From NCBI RefSeq assembly GCF_010122465.1, contig NZ_WLZY01000001.1:930001-994000 (forward strand): DNA of 64,000 bases, in the 5' to 3' direction. Below are positions 17,811 to 25,870 of this stretch, one piece after another. The position numbers and the translations under genes were made by a program. The stretch is from Phytoactinopolyspora mesophila (GTDB lineage Bacteria; Actinomycetota; Actinomycetes; Jiangellales; Jiangellaceae). Within the stretch, counting starts at the first letter, position 1; the number at the start of each line of letters is the position of its first letter. Below the pieces are notes generated by a model. That model was not told the origin of the DNA. It did not search any database and saw only the letters and a list, made by a program, of their open reading frames with translations.

Positions 17811-17827
17811 TAGACTAGTGCTGTGTG
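17811..17827 (+). promoter_or_regulatory. -10 box placed for leaderless transcription of the IclR gene
   Basis: TAGACT (17811-17816) lies 8 nt before the GTG at 17825, with no SD in between. A transcript starting at or next to the GTG is likely. The -35 region is not recognisable. Confidence 0.45.
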
Positions 17828-18637
17828 GAGTCAACCAGAGACGGCCGGCCGACCGGTCATGTGCAATCCGTCGAACGAGCGATCGCCATTCTGGAGTATT
17901 TGGCCCGCACCGACTGGGCCGGCGTCACTGACGTCGGACATGCGTTAGGCGTACACAAGTCAACGGCCTTTCGCCTACTCAGCACCCTGGAGAGTCGCGG
18001 ACTCGTAGAACAACACTTGCAGAGTGGCAAATACCGCCTGGGCTTCGGGCTGGTGCATCTCGCCCACGCGGTCACCGTCGGGCCCGACGTCACCCGCCAG
18101 GCGCAGCCAGGCTGCGAATGGCTGGCCCGGCACAGTGAGGAAACCGTCACGCTGTCGGTCCTCGAAGGCTACGAATCAGTCACCATCGACCAGATCCTGT
18201 CCACATCCACCGTGGCCAGCCGGACGTGGCTGGGCAGGCGCACCCCGTTGCACTGCACGTCTCCGGGGAAAGTGCTGCTAGCCCACCTCACCGACGCCGA
18301 ACGCAACTCCATCATCTTCGGCCAGCACGACCGCTACACCGAATACACCATTGTCGATCCGGACATCCTCGCGGCTGAGATCGACGAAGTCCGAACCAAC
18401 GGCTACGCCACCACCAGCGAGGAGTTCGAGGAGGGACTCAGCGCGGCCGCCGCACCGGTGTACGCCGCCGACGGTTCGGTGGTCGCCGCTATCGGGCTGT
18501 CCGGTCCTTCGTATCGCCTCGAGGGCGATCAGTTGCTCGCCGCGGCGACGCTGGTGCGCGAGGCATCCGAGATGGCGTCCGCGGGATTCGGGCACGTCGC
18601 CGACGAATCCGAGGACACAACCGAAGCCAGCGCCTGA
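17825..18637 (+). CDS. IclR-family transcriptional regulator
   Basis: A 270-residue regulator with an N-terminal winged helix (GHVQSVERAIAILEYLAR, then a helix around HKSTAFRLLSTLESRGLVE) and a C-terminal IclR effector domain (WLGRRTPLHCTSPGKVLLA, SEEFEEGLSAAAAPVYAADG, VVAAIGLSGPSYR). IclR proteins sense small acids or catabolic intermediates and usually control neighbouring catabolic genes. It follows etfA on the same strand and is the natural regulator of the demethylation island. The palindrome at 9077-9095 is a candidate site (inference). Confidence 0.9.
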   Translation: MESTRDGRPTGHVQSVERAIAILEYLARTDWAGVTDVGHALGVHKSTAFRLLSTLESRGLVEQHLQSGKYRLGFGLVHLAHAVTVGPDVTRQAQPGCEWLARHSEETVTLSVLEGYESVTIDQILSTSTVASRTWLGRRTPLHCTSPGKVLLAHLTDAERNSIIFGQHDRYTEYTIVDPDILAAEIDEVRTNGYATTSEEFEEGLSAAAAPVYAADGSVVAAIGLSGPSYRLEGDQLLAAATLVREASEMASAGFGHVADESEDTTEASA

Positions 18638-18657
18638 TCGCTGACCCCATCACGTCC

Positions 18658-18776
18658 GTGATCGTGAGCGGTTTCCCGCACCCACAGCCGGTGATCGTGA
18701 GCAGTGATCTGTCGTTATAGCCGCAGAATTCCGCTCTTGATCACAGATCGCGATGCACGGAGTTGCTCACGATCAC
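18658..18776. repeat. Nested inverted and direct repeats between the IclR and helicase genes
   Basis: GTGATCGTGAGC occurs at 18658 and 18691, and its inverse complement TGCTCACGATCAC lies at 18764-18776. An inner pair (GATCTGT near 18706, ACAGATC near 18743) nests inside. This may form a cruciform or terminator for the upstream gene. Confidence 0.5.
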
Positions 18777-18832
18777 GCCACGGGTCGGGTCATGTCGCGC
18801 AACACGCTCCTCAAACACGAGGATCGCATCGG

Positions 18833-18838
18833 TATACT
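18833..18838 (+). promoter_or_regulatory. -10 box upstream of the HelD-like helicase gene
   Basis: TATACT at 18833-18838 is a near-consensus -10 box without a clear -35. Transcription would start near 18845, leaving a short leader that contains GAGAGGGA at 18858-18865. Confidence 0.5.
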
Positions 18839-18952
18839 TTGCGATTCGCGTGAGCAAGAGAGGGAACGAGTATCAGCGACAACGAACACCAGGCCGGCGC
18901 CTCGTTCCGAGACGGCGTTTCCGCCGATCCCGTCGCAGAAGAGCAGGCGTAC

Positions 18953-21244
18953 GTGTCGATGCTCTACGACCGGCTGGACCTGCTCCGCACCCGCACCACC
19001 AAACGCCTGGCCGAGTTGTACAAGCAGCGCGGTTTCAATCACCAGGCGGTATGGGAACGTGAAGCGTTCGTAGACCGCGAAGTGGAACGGCTCGAACGGC
19101 TGCTCTCGGTGGATCGCGGGCTGTGTTTCGGCCGCCTGGATACTCGCGATCACACGGTCTCCCACATCGGCCGCATCGCCATCGCCGACGACGAGTACAA
19201 CCCGCTGCTGATCGACTGGCGGGCGCCCGCGGCCGAGCCGTTCTACCGCGCCACCGCTGCCAATCCCGGTGACCTCGCTCGTCGCCGGCACATCCAGGTA
19301 CGTCACCGCAGGGTGGTCGGCGTCGACGACGAAGTGTTCTCCCCCGCGGACTCCCCGGCTGGCTCCGCCGCGGCCCTACACGGCGAGGCCGCGCTGCTGG
19401 CGTCATTGTCCGAGCACCGGACCGGCAGGATGTCGGACATCGTCGCCACGATCCAGGCCGAGCAGGACCGCATCATCCGCTCGCCGCTCGGCGGCGTGCT
19501 CGTCGTCCAGGGCGGACCCGGGACCGGCAAGACCGTTGCGGCGCTCCACCGTGCCGCGTACCTGCTTTACACCTATCGCGACCGGCTTGAGCGCAGCGGA
19601 GTCCTGGTACTGGGCCCCAACCGCACCTTCATGCGGTACATCGAGCAGGTGCTGCCGTCGCTCGGTGAAACCGGGGTCACACTCACCACGGTCGCCCGGA
19701 TGCTGCCCGAGGTGGATCCGAGCCGGCCCGAGAGCCGCGAGGCCGCCGTCGTCAAAGGTGATCTGCGCATGGCTCCGGTGATCGCCGCGGCGGTCCGGCA
19801 TCATCAGCGCATTCCTCGCACCGCCATCCCGCTTCACGTCGAGGGCGCCGATCTCACGCTAGAGCCGGCCGACGTCCGCGCGGCGCGGGCCAGGGCCCGC
19901 CGTTCCCGCCGGCCGCACAACGAGGCCCGTCCCGTCTTCACCCGCGAGATCCTGACCGTGCTCGCCCGGCAATACCTGGAGCGCTCTGGCCAGGTCGCCG
20001 ATGACGACGACGTCGCCGACGCCCGCGCCGACCTGCGTGACGAACCCGACGTCCGTGCCGTCTTGGAAGAACTGTGGCCGGTCCTGTCCGCACCCCAGCT
20101 GCTGGCCGAGCTGTTCAGCTCTCCCAAGCTGCTCGCCACCACCGCCCGTGCACTCGACCCGGAGGAGCGGGCAGCGCTACAGCACCAGCGCTATGCCAGC
20201 GAAGAGCATCCGTGGACCGAGGCCGATGTGCCGTTGCTCGATGAGGCCGCCGAACTGCTCGGCGAACCGCCGGATGAGGCAGCGCTTGCCCAGGCGCGGC
20301 GCGAGGCCGAGGAACGACGGGCCGAGGCCGAGTTCGCGCGCGACCTGCTGACCGGGCTCGACCTCGGCTTCCCGGTCGACGCGGGCCAGGTCGCCGAACG
20401 CTACCGCGGCACCAAGACCACGTCGTCGGTCGGCGACCGGGCAGCCGCGGACCGGACGTGGACCTACGGACATGTGATCGTCGACGAGGCGCAGGAGCTC
20501 TCCCCCATGGCATGGCGGATGGTGGTGCGCCGGGTGCCGAGCAAGTCGATGACGATCGTCGGCGACATTGCCCAAACCACCGCGGCAGCCGGAGCCCGGT
20601 CCTGGGCCGCCGTTCTCGACCCGCACGTCGAGGGGCGGTGGCGGCAGGAGACGCTGAGCGTCAACTATCGAACTCCGGCTGAGGTCATGGACGTCGCCGC
20701 CAGGGTCCTCTCCACGATCGACGCTGAGCTGGAGCCGCCTCGTTCGGTGCGCACGACCGGAGTGCGCCCCTGGGCACTGCAGGTGCCTTCGGAGAAGCTG
20801 GTCGGCGAAACGGCCACCGTGGTCTCCGGTGAGATCGATGCCGACGAGCAAGGCCGCCTCGCCGTCATCGCACCCGCAGAGCTGGCCGCCGACATTTATG
20901 CGGCGCTGACCGAGACCCTGGGCAGCGCTCCCGTAGCCGGTGTTTCAGGGGCGGCGGCTGAGTCCGGGGATCCAGCCCCGAAGGTCGCACTCGGCACCGA
21001 CGATCCCGCCGCGCTCGATGCCCGCGCCGTGGTGCTCACCGTCCAGCAAGCCAAAGGGCTGGAGTTCGACTCCGTCGTCATCGTCGAACCGGCGAGCATC
21101 GTGGCGGATTCCGCCCGCGGTCCTACCGACCTCTACGTCGCGCTCACCCGGCCTACCCAGCGGCTCGGACTGATCCACACCGGTGCGCTTCCCGAGTCGT
21201 TGGACGGCGTCGGCGCACCCGGCTTCCAGCCCCGTCACCGCTAG
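18953..21244 (+). CDS. HelD/HelR-like ATP-dependent RNA polymerase-recycling helicase (UvrD/Rep superfamily 1)
   Basis: A superfamily 1 ATPase whose relatives remove RNA polymerase from stalled or drug-bound complexes; actinobacterial HelR members confer rifamycin tolerance. Motif I is VVQGGPGTGKTVAALHRA, the Walker B region IVDEAQELSPMAWRM, motif III GDIAQTT, and motifs V-VI TVQQAKGLEFDSVVIVEP and LYVALTRPTQRL. The N-terminal coiled coil is VSMLYDRLDLLRTRTTKRL. The first canonical start in frame is GTG 18953 (763 residues). However, open and family-like sequence (ADPVAEEQAY) continues upstream to about 18854 with no ATG, GTG, TTG or CTG. An AUC at 18872 has an SD-like sequence 8 nt before it, so the real N-terminus may be 27 residues longer. 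Confidence 0.85.
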   Translation: MSMLYDRLDLLRTRTTKRLAELYKQRGFNHQAVWEREAFVDREVERLERLLSVDRGLCFGRLDTRDHTVSHIGRIAIADDEYNPLLIDWRAPAAEPFYRATAANPGDLARRRHIQVRHRRVVGVDDEVFSPADSPAGSAAALHGEAALLASLSEHRTGRMSDIVATIQAEQDRIIRSPLGGVLVVQGGPGTGKTVAALHRAAYLLYTYRDRLERSGVLVLGPNRTFMRYIEQVLPSLGETGVTLTTVARMLPEVDPSRPESREAAVVKGDLRMAPVIAAAVRHHQRIPRTAIPLHVEGADLTLEPADVRAARARARRSRRPHNEARPVFTREILTVLARQYLERSGQVADDDDVADARADLRDEPDVRAVLEELWPVLSAPQLLAELFSSPKLLATTARALDPEERAALQHQRYASEEHPWTEADVPLLDEAAELLGEPPDEAALAQARREAEERRAEAEFARDLLTGLDLGFPVDAGQVAERYRGTKTTSSVGDRAAADRTWTYGHVIVDEAQELSPMAWRMVVRRVPSKSMTIVGDIAQTTAAAGARSWAAVLDPHVEGRWRQETLSVNYRTPAEVMDVAARVLSTIDAELEPPRSVRTTGVRPWALQVPSEKLVGETATVVSGEIDADEQGRLAVIAPAELAADIYAALTETLGSAPVAGVSGAAAESGDPAPKVALGTDDPAALDARAVVLTVQQAKGLEFDSVVIVEPASIVADSARGPTDLYVALTRPTQRLGLIHTGALPESLDGVGAPGFQPRHR

Positions 21245-21253
21245 GCGGGCTGG

Positions 21254-22291
21254 TCAAGCGGGCCGGGGAGCAGCCGTCGACTCTCGCACGATCAGTTGCG
21301 ACGGCAGCACCACCGGGCGCCGGGGCCGAGTGTCCGAACCAGCGATCATGGCGACGAGGTGCCGCACGCTCGCCGCGCCGAGCTCCCGCAAAGGCGCGGC
21401 CAGAGTGGTGAGTGCCGGCGTACACCAATCCGAGCCCAGGATGTTGTCGCAGCCCACGACGCTGACATCGCGTGGCACGGTCAGTCCCACGTCGGTGAGT
21501 CCCTGGATAGCGCCGATCGCCAGCAGATCGTTGTAGGCGATCACGGCGGTGGTGGTCGCCCTCGGGGCGCCGGTGCCCGCCCGTCCGCCCGAGCCGCTTC
21601 TTTGCCCCCAGGTGACGAGGTCGGCCGCCGCTGCCCAGCCGCCGGATACCGTCGGCGCATAAGGACCGATCCGCCGGATCTTGAAACCCAGCTGCTCCCC
21701 CACGGCCCGCAGCGAGCGCCACCGCACGGTGTTCGCCCACGACGCCTGCGGGCCCGCCACGTAGGTGACGCGGCGGTGCCCCAGCTCGGCCAGGTGCTCG
21801 GCGGCGTGCCGCATACCTTGCTCGTTGTCCGGCACCACACTCGGGACCTGCTGGGTGACCCGGTTCATCGTCACCATCGGGCGGCGACGGGCGATCGCCC
21901 GGATCGCGGCGTCGGAAAGCCGGGAGGTCGCCAGCGCGAACCCGTCCACCGTACGGACGAGCTTCTCCATCACCTGCCGCTCCCGATCAGGAGACTCGTC
22001 GATGTCGCTGAGCACCAGCGTGTAACCGGCCGCCGCGGCAGCCTGTTCGGCACCTCTGATGACCGGGAAATAGACCGGATTGGCGATATCGGACACGATC
22101 AGCACGATGGTCTCGGTACGGCCGGTGGGCAGGTACCTCGCCAGTGGGTTCGCCTGATACCCCATCTTGGCGGCGACATCGTGGATCCGTTCGCTCGTCG
22201 CGGCGCTGACCCTGCCGGGTTGCGACAACGCCCGCGACACCGTTGACGGCGCGACACCACATTCGCGTGCCACATCGTAGATCGTCGGCAC
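21254..22291 (-). CDS. LacI-family transcriptional regulator
   Basis: A 345-residue repressor with the LacI helix-turn-helix and hinge ([20 protein letters not shown], then [15 protein letters not shown]) and a sugar-binding-type periplasmic fold ([38 protein letters not shown]). The GTG at 22291 is chosen because AAGGAAGG lies 7 nt upstream and LacI proteins usually begin at this point; the ATG at 22315 is an alternative. An inserted Gly/Ser/Arg-rich stretch ([20 protein letters not shown]) lengthens the effector domain. No obvious target operon lies beside it. The end is convergent with the helicase gene, 9 nt apart. Confidence 0.88.
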   Translation of the reverse strand: MPTIYDVARECGVAPSTVSRALSQPGRVSAATSERIHDVAAKMGYQANPLARYLPTGRTETIVLIVSDIANPVYFPVIRGAEQAAAAAGYTLVLSDIDESPDRERQVMEKLVRTVDGFALATSRLSDAAIRAIARRRPMVTMNRVTQQVPSVVPDNEQGMRHAAEHLAELGHRRVTYVAGPQASWANTVRWRSLRAVGEQLGFKIRRIGPYAPTVSGGWAAAADLVTWGQRSGSGGRAGTGAPRATTTAVIAYNDLLAIGAIQGLTDVGLTVPRDVSVVGCDNILGSDWCTPALTTLAAPLRELGAASVRHLVAMIAGSDTRPRRPVVLPSQLIVRESTAAPRPA

Positions 22292-22448
22292 GCCAGTGCC
22301 TTCCTTGCGCCGCATCCCCGTCCTCGTGTGTAGTTCCCCGTCGGCAACCGGTTGCCGCCGCCCAAGTCTGCCACCTTTGGCTGGTATGACCACAACCGCC
22401 CGATCGGTCGGCACGTACCCGCCAAGCGGCTGATACCCCACCCCCACC

Positions 22449-22558
22449 CAGGCTCCACCCCCAGCCCAGGCTCCACCCCCAGCCCAGGCTCCACCCCCAG
22501 CCCAGGCTCCACCCCCAGCCCAGGCTCCACCCCCAGCCCAGGCTCCACGCCCCACTCC
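22449..22558. repeat. 18-bp tandem repeat (about six copies)
   Basis: Units GGCTCCACCCCCAGCCCA start at 22451, 22469, 22487, 22505, 22523 and 22541 and are identical except at the last copy. The 18-bp period keeps all frames open, so it creates artificial Gly/Trp/Ala or Pro/Gly/Ser reading frames. It lies upstream of the LacI gene, outside its coding part. Confidence 0.92.
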
Positions 22559-22595
22559 TACCCCTAGCCCTATCCCAGCCCCAGCCCCTTGTCGA

Positions 22596-22679
22596 TGATC
22601 GACAGTGGGTTGTGGTTGTGATCACGTCGACAAATCGGTCATAGCGCCTCTGTGAGCAGCCACAACCCACTGTCGATCA
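22596..22679. repeat. 20-bp inverted repeat around a GTGATCAC palindrome
   Basis: Arms TGATCGACAGTGGGTTGTGG (22596-22615) and its inverse complement (22660-22679) are perfect; the loop contains GTGATCAC. It lies between the divergent LacI region and the zapE stop and may terminate transcription or serve as a recognition site. Confidence 0.7.
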
Positions 22680-22715
22680 CCGATGAAGGTTGGGGAGAGG
22701 TGGGAGAGGTGCGAG

Positions 22716-23765
22716 TCAGGTGGGAGGGGTGAGCGAGGCGTCGCGGGCCAGGGAGATCAGCCGGCTGACCGCCCGGAAGTACTTCTTCCGGTAACCACCC
22801 GTGAGCAGGTCAGGCGCGAACAGGCCGTCGATCGGCACCCCGCCGACAACCACCGGGATTTCCCGGTCGTAAAGCCGATCCACCAGTACCACCAGCCGTA
22901 ACGCCACGTTCTGGTCATCGATCGGGTGTACGCCACGCAGGTGTACGCGGGACACTCCGTCGAGCAGCGGCCCATAGCGCGAGGGGTGGACCTCGGCCAG
23001 GTGCTGGCACAGCGCACCGAAGTCGTCCAACGTGTGCCCCGCCCCGCCCTGCGCCTGGACGGTCACATCGGCGTCGCTCAGCGGCTCCGGTGCCGACGGT
23101 AGCCCGCGATGCCGGTAATCCTCGCCGTCCACCCGGACCACACTGAACCGGGCCGAGAGCGCCTGGATCTCTCGCAGGAAATCCGTCGCCGCGAACCGGC
23201 CCTCGCCGAGTTTGTCGGGCAGCGTGTTGCTCGTCGCCGCCAGCCGGACCCCGGCCGCTGTGAGTCTGGACAAGAGGGTTGAGACCAGTACCGTGTCACC
23301 CGGATCGTCGAGCTCGAACTCGTCGATACACAGCAGCCGCCGGGTGGACAGCGCCTCGACAGCCCGGGTAAACCCGAGTGCACCCACCAGGTGAGTCAGC
23401 TCTACGAACGTGCAGAAGGTCTTCTCCTCCGACGGCACGTCTGCCGCATGCCACACCGACGCGAGAAGGTGTGTTTTGCCCACCCCGAATCCCCCATCGA
23501 GGTAGATCCCAGGGACCGCGTCGGCCGCCGCGCCCCGCCTGCGCAACAAGCCGCGGCGCGGCTGCGCCGCACCCACGGTCGCCGCGAACGCATTCAGCCG
23601 GGCTACCGCCTCGGCCTGGCTGGGCTGTGCGTCGTCGGGCACATAGGTTCCGAACCTGACGCCGGCGAACCGCGGCGGCGGAACCATTTCCGCGATCAAC
23701 CGGGTTACCGAGACGTCGGGCCGGCGGTCCGTCAGCTGGTCAGGCACGCCTGACAGAATACGCAC
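22716..23765 (-). CDS. zapE: AFG1-like ATPase, cell division protein ZapE family
   Basis: An AAA+ ATPase of the AFG1/ZapE family; ZapE associates with the Z-ring in Gammaproteobacteria, its role in actinobacteria is unclear. The conserved start region LIAEMVPPPRFAGVRFGTYV is followed by Walker A GGFGVGKTHLLAS, Walker B LLCIDEFELDDPGDT, and the C-terminal LVDRLYDREIPVVVGGVPI. The GTG at 23765 (349 residues) has GGAGGG just upstream and fits the family length. The frame stays open a further 52 codons upstream through a palindromic repeat; those codons are judged non-coding. No close operon partner. Confidence 0.87.
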   Translation of the reverse strand: MRILSGVPDQLTDRRPDVSVTRLIAEMVPPPRFAGVRFGTYVPDDAQPSQAEAVARLNAFAATVGAAQPRRGLLRRRGAAADAVPGIYLDGGFGVGKTHLLASVWHAADVPSEEKTFCTFVELTHLVGALGFTRAVEALSTRRLLCIDEFELDDPGDTVLVSTLLSRLTAAGVRLAATSNTLPDKLGEGRFAATDFLREIQALSARFSVVRVDGEDYRHRGLPSAPEPLSDADVTVQAQGGAGHTLDDFGALCQHLAEVHPSRYGPLLDGVSRVHLRGVHPIDDQNVALRLVVLVDRLYDREIPVVVGGVPIDGLFAPDLLTGGYRKKYFRAVSRLISLARDASLTPPT

Positions 23766-23818
23766 CCACCCTCCGACAGAGTGTGTGGGGCGAGGGGAGC
23801 CAGGAGCCACCACAGGCG

Positions 23819-23929
23819 CCCGGTTTGTGGAGTCCCTCCATGGTGTGGTGGGCATCAGCGAGGGAGGCCGATGGGCGAAGCCCCGATCCGACCGAGTCTG
23901 CTGGGCAAGGAGGGACTCCATGTACCGGG
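23819..23929. repeat. Palindromic repeat element, copy A
   Basis: Arms 23819-23839 and 23909-23929 match as inverse complements at 18 of 21 positions. The core CATGGTGTGGTGGGCATCAG and the segment GACCGAGTCTGCTGGGC are shared with the copies at 38534 and, in part, in metF. It is located 54 bp upstream of the chosen zapE start. Confidence 0.85.
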
Positions 23930-23939
23930 GGCCCTAAAC

Positions 23940-24055
23940 GCTCCTGGCGCATGGAGTTCCACCGAGTGGTGGGCATCAGCGAGGGAGGCCGATGGGCGAA
24001 GCCTCGATCCGACCGAGTCTGCGGGCGGAGAGAGGTTCGATGTGCCGGGCGCGTC
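23940..24055. repeat. Palindromic repeat element, copy B (degenerate arms)
   Basis: The core GTGGTGGGCATCAGCGAGGG through CCGAGTCTGCGGGC is nearly identical to copy A, 110 bp away, but the arms have diverged and pair only partly. Its right edge ends next to the TAG stop (24056-24058) of the ABC exporter gene. Confidence 0.75.
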
Positions 24056-25870
24056 CTAGAGTTCCTCTGCTTCGACGACGAGCTCCTCGGCCCAGAGCCG
24101 GTTCATCTCCGGGCAGGTCCGCAGCAGTTCATCGAGCGAGCCCACACCTGCTACGTGTCCACGATCGAGTACGACGATCTGATCAGCCCGTTCAAGTGCC
24201 GCCCGTCGATGAGAAACCACGAGCAGCGTCGACGGACCGTCGCCGTGCAGAGCGGCATCGGCGATCCGGTCCCACAGGCGCTGCTCGGTCTGAACGTCCA
24301 GCGCGGACGAGAGATCGTCCACGACGAGCAGCTCCGGAGCCCGGACCAGCGCCCGGGCAGCGGTCGCGCGTTGCACTTGACCACCGGAGAGCCGGACGCC
24401 GCGGGAGCCGACCACCGTGTCGAATCCCTCCGGCATGTCGGCCACGTCGTCCTCGAGCGCAGCCAGTTGTACCGCCGCGGCCAGTTGTTCTTCGTCGGCC
24501 GGCCACCCGAGCAGCAGGTTCTCCCGCAGCGACTCGGAGAACAGCCGCGGCACCTGCCCTGCGTAGGCGGCCCGGTTCGGCACGAGAAATGTCCCGGGAT
24601 CATCAACCCGGCGGCCGTTCCACAGCACCTCGCCGGCGGTCAGGGGCAGCAGTCCCAGTAGCGCCCGGACCAATGTTGTCTTGCCGGCGCCTACCGCGCC
24701 CGTCACGACGGTGAATGAGCCACGTTCTATTCGCAGGTCAACATCATGAACGCCGCTTCCCGCGCCGTCGTAGGTCGCCGTCAGCCCGTGTGTTTTCAGG
24801 ACCTCCAGTGGGTCCACGTGGTCTGGGACATGGGTCCGGACCGGCGGCGGGTCTTCCTTCAGCCACACGCCGTTGCGCTTGGAGAGGTCGTCGGCGTCTT
24901 CGTGGGTCGCCATCAACCGGCTCAGCCGCTGCGTCGCCACAGCGCCTTGGGGCACGCGGTACAGCATCCGGCCGAGGATCCGCGGCAGCATCGTCAGCCA
25001 CGCGACGTAGTTGATGAACAGCGCGAAGTCGCCCACCGTGAACTCGCCGGTGCGCATCGCGGGGGCCGCTAGCAACAGGACCAGTCCGATACTCACCTCG
25101 ACGGTCGCGCTGGTGGCGGTGTCGAGCATGTCCATCGTGAGCCGGTCTTTGACCGCGGCGTCGCGACGACGACGATTATGCTCCCGCAGCCGCTCCAGCA
25201 CGGCGTCCTCGGCGCCCGCGGTCTTGATGGCCAGCACCCCGGCGAACATCTCTCCGATGAACGACGTCACGGCCGCGCCCAGCTGGCGGGCCTTGCGGTG
25301 AATGCGCGCGACCATTCCACGCATCAGCCGGTTCAGCACCGCGATCACCGTCAGCGGGAACACGAGCACCACGGTGATCACCGGGTCGATGCTGGCCATG
25401 ATCGCGAATGCGCCGACGGTGAACAGGAAGGCGCCGATCAAGTCCACCATGTTGTCCGTGACCATGGTCAGGTCGCGGACGTCGTCGCGGAAGCGGGCCA
25501 CCGCCTCGCCCGAGGAGTGTGGCAGCCGGCTCGCGGCCGGTCCACGCGCGGTGAGGATCGAGCGCAACGTATTGGTCCGCAACGTGGTCTCGGCGCTGTT
25601 CCACCAATACGGCCACACGGTGATCGCCAGCCAGAACACCCCGCCGCGAAGCAGCTCCACCGCCACGAAGGCGGCGCACAGCCACAATGCGGCATCCAGC
25701 GACGCCTCCCGCTGACCGCTGATCGCATCGAACAGCGCCTGCAACACCAACCCGGTCAGCAGCGGGATAACGAAAATCGACACCCACAACACGCCGCCTC
25801 CCAGGTAATGGCGCAGGCTGACGCGCATCAGCCGGCCGATCACCAACCAGACCCCGCGTGGCCCTCTCAT
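24056..25870 (-). CDS. Heterodimeric ABC exporter, subunit with degenerate catalytic site
   Basis: A 604-residue fused exporter subunit: six-helix transmembrane domain (~1-320) and ATPase domain (~350-600). Walker A is GAVGAGKTT, the signature LSGGQVQRATAARAL is canonical, but Walker B reads LLVVDDLSSALD. The position after the Walker B Asp is Asp where the catalytic Glu is expected. The partner gene upstream has the Glu but a deviant signature, so together they form one active and one degenerate ATP site, as in TM287/288-type exporters. ATGA overlap with the partner. Substrate unknown (drug, lipid or peptide). The stop codon abuts repeat copy B. Confidence 0.88.
   Translation of the reverse strand: MRGPRGVWLVIGRLMRVSLRHYLGGGVLWVSIFVIPLLTGLVLQALFDAISGQREASLDAALWLCAAFVAVELLRGGVFWLAITVWPYWWNSAETTLRTNTLRSILTARGPAASRLPHSSGEAVARFRDDVRDLTMVTDNMVDLIGAFLFTVGAFAIMASIDPVITVVLVFPLTVIAVLNRLMRGMVARIHRKARQLGAAVTSFIGEMFAGVLAIKTAGAEDAVLERLREHNRRRRDAAVKDRLTMDMLDTATSATVEVSIGLVLLLAAPAMRTGEFTVGDFALFINYVAWLTMLPRILGRMLYRVPQGAVATQRLSRLMATHEDADDLSKRNGVWLKEDPPPVRTHVPDHVDPLEVLKTHGLTATYDGAGSGVHDVDLRIERGSFTVVTGAVGAGKTTLVRALLGLLPLTAGEVLWNGRRVDDPGTFLVPNRAAYAGQVPRLFSESLRENLLLGWPADEEQLAAAVQLAALEDDVADMPEGFDTVVGSRGVRLSGGQVQRATAARALVRAPELLVVDDLSSALDVQTEQRLWDRIADAALHGDGPSTLLVVSHRRAALERADQIVVLDRGHVAGVGSLDELLRTCPEMNRLWAEELVVEAEEL

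Noticed and set aside
22292-22555. LacI protein with an AWAGGG-repeat N-terminus
   Set aside because: The repeat peptide comes from the 18-bp tandem DNA repeat; GTG 22291 with AAGGAAGG starts exactly at the conserved LacI N-terminus.
23766-23921. zapE N-terminal extension MESLLAQQTRS...
   Set aside because: These codons are the palindromic repeat copy A read on the minus strand; a similar peptide appears at 38640 where no zapE exists. GTG 23765 fits family length.
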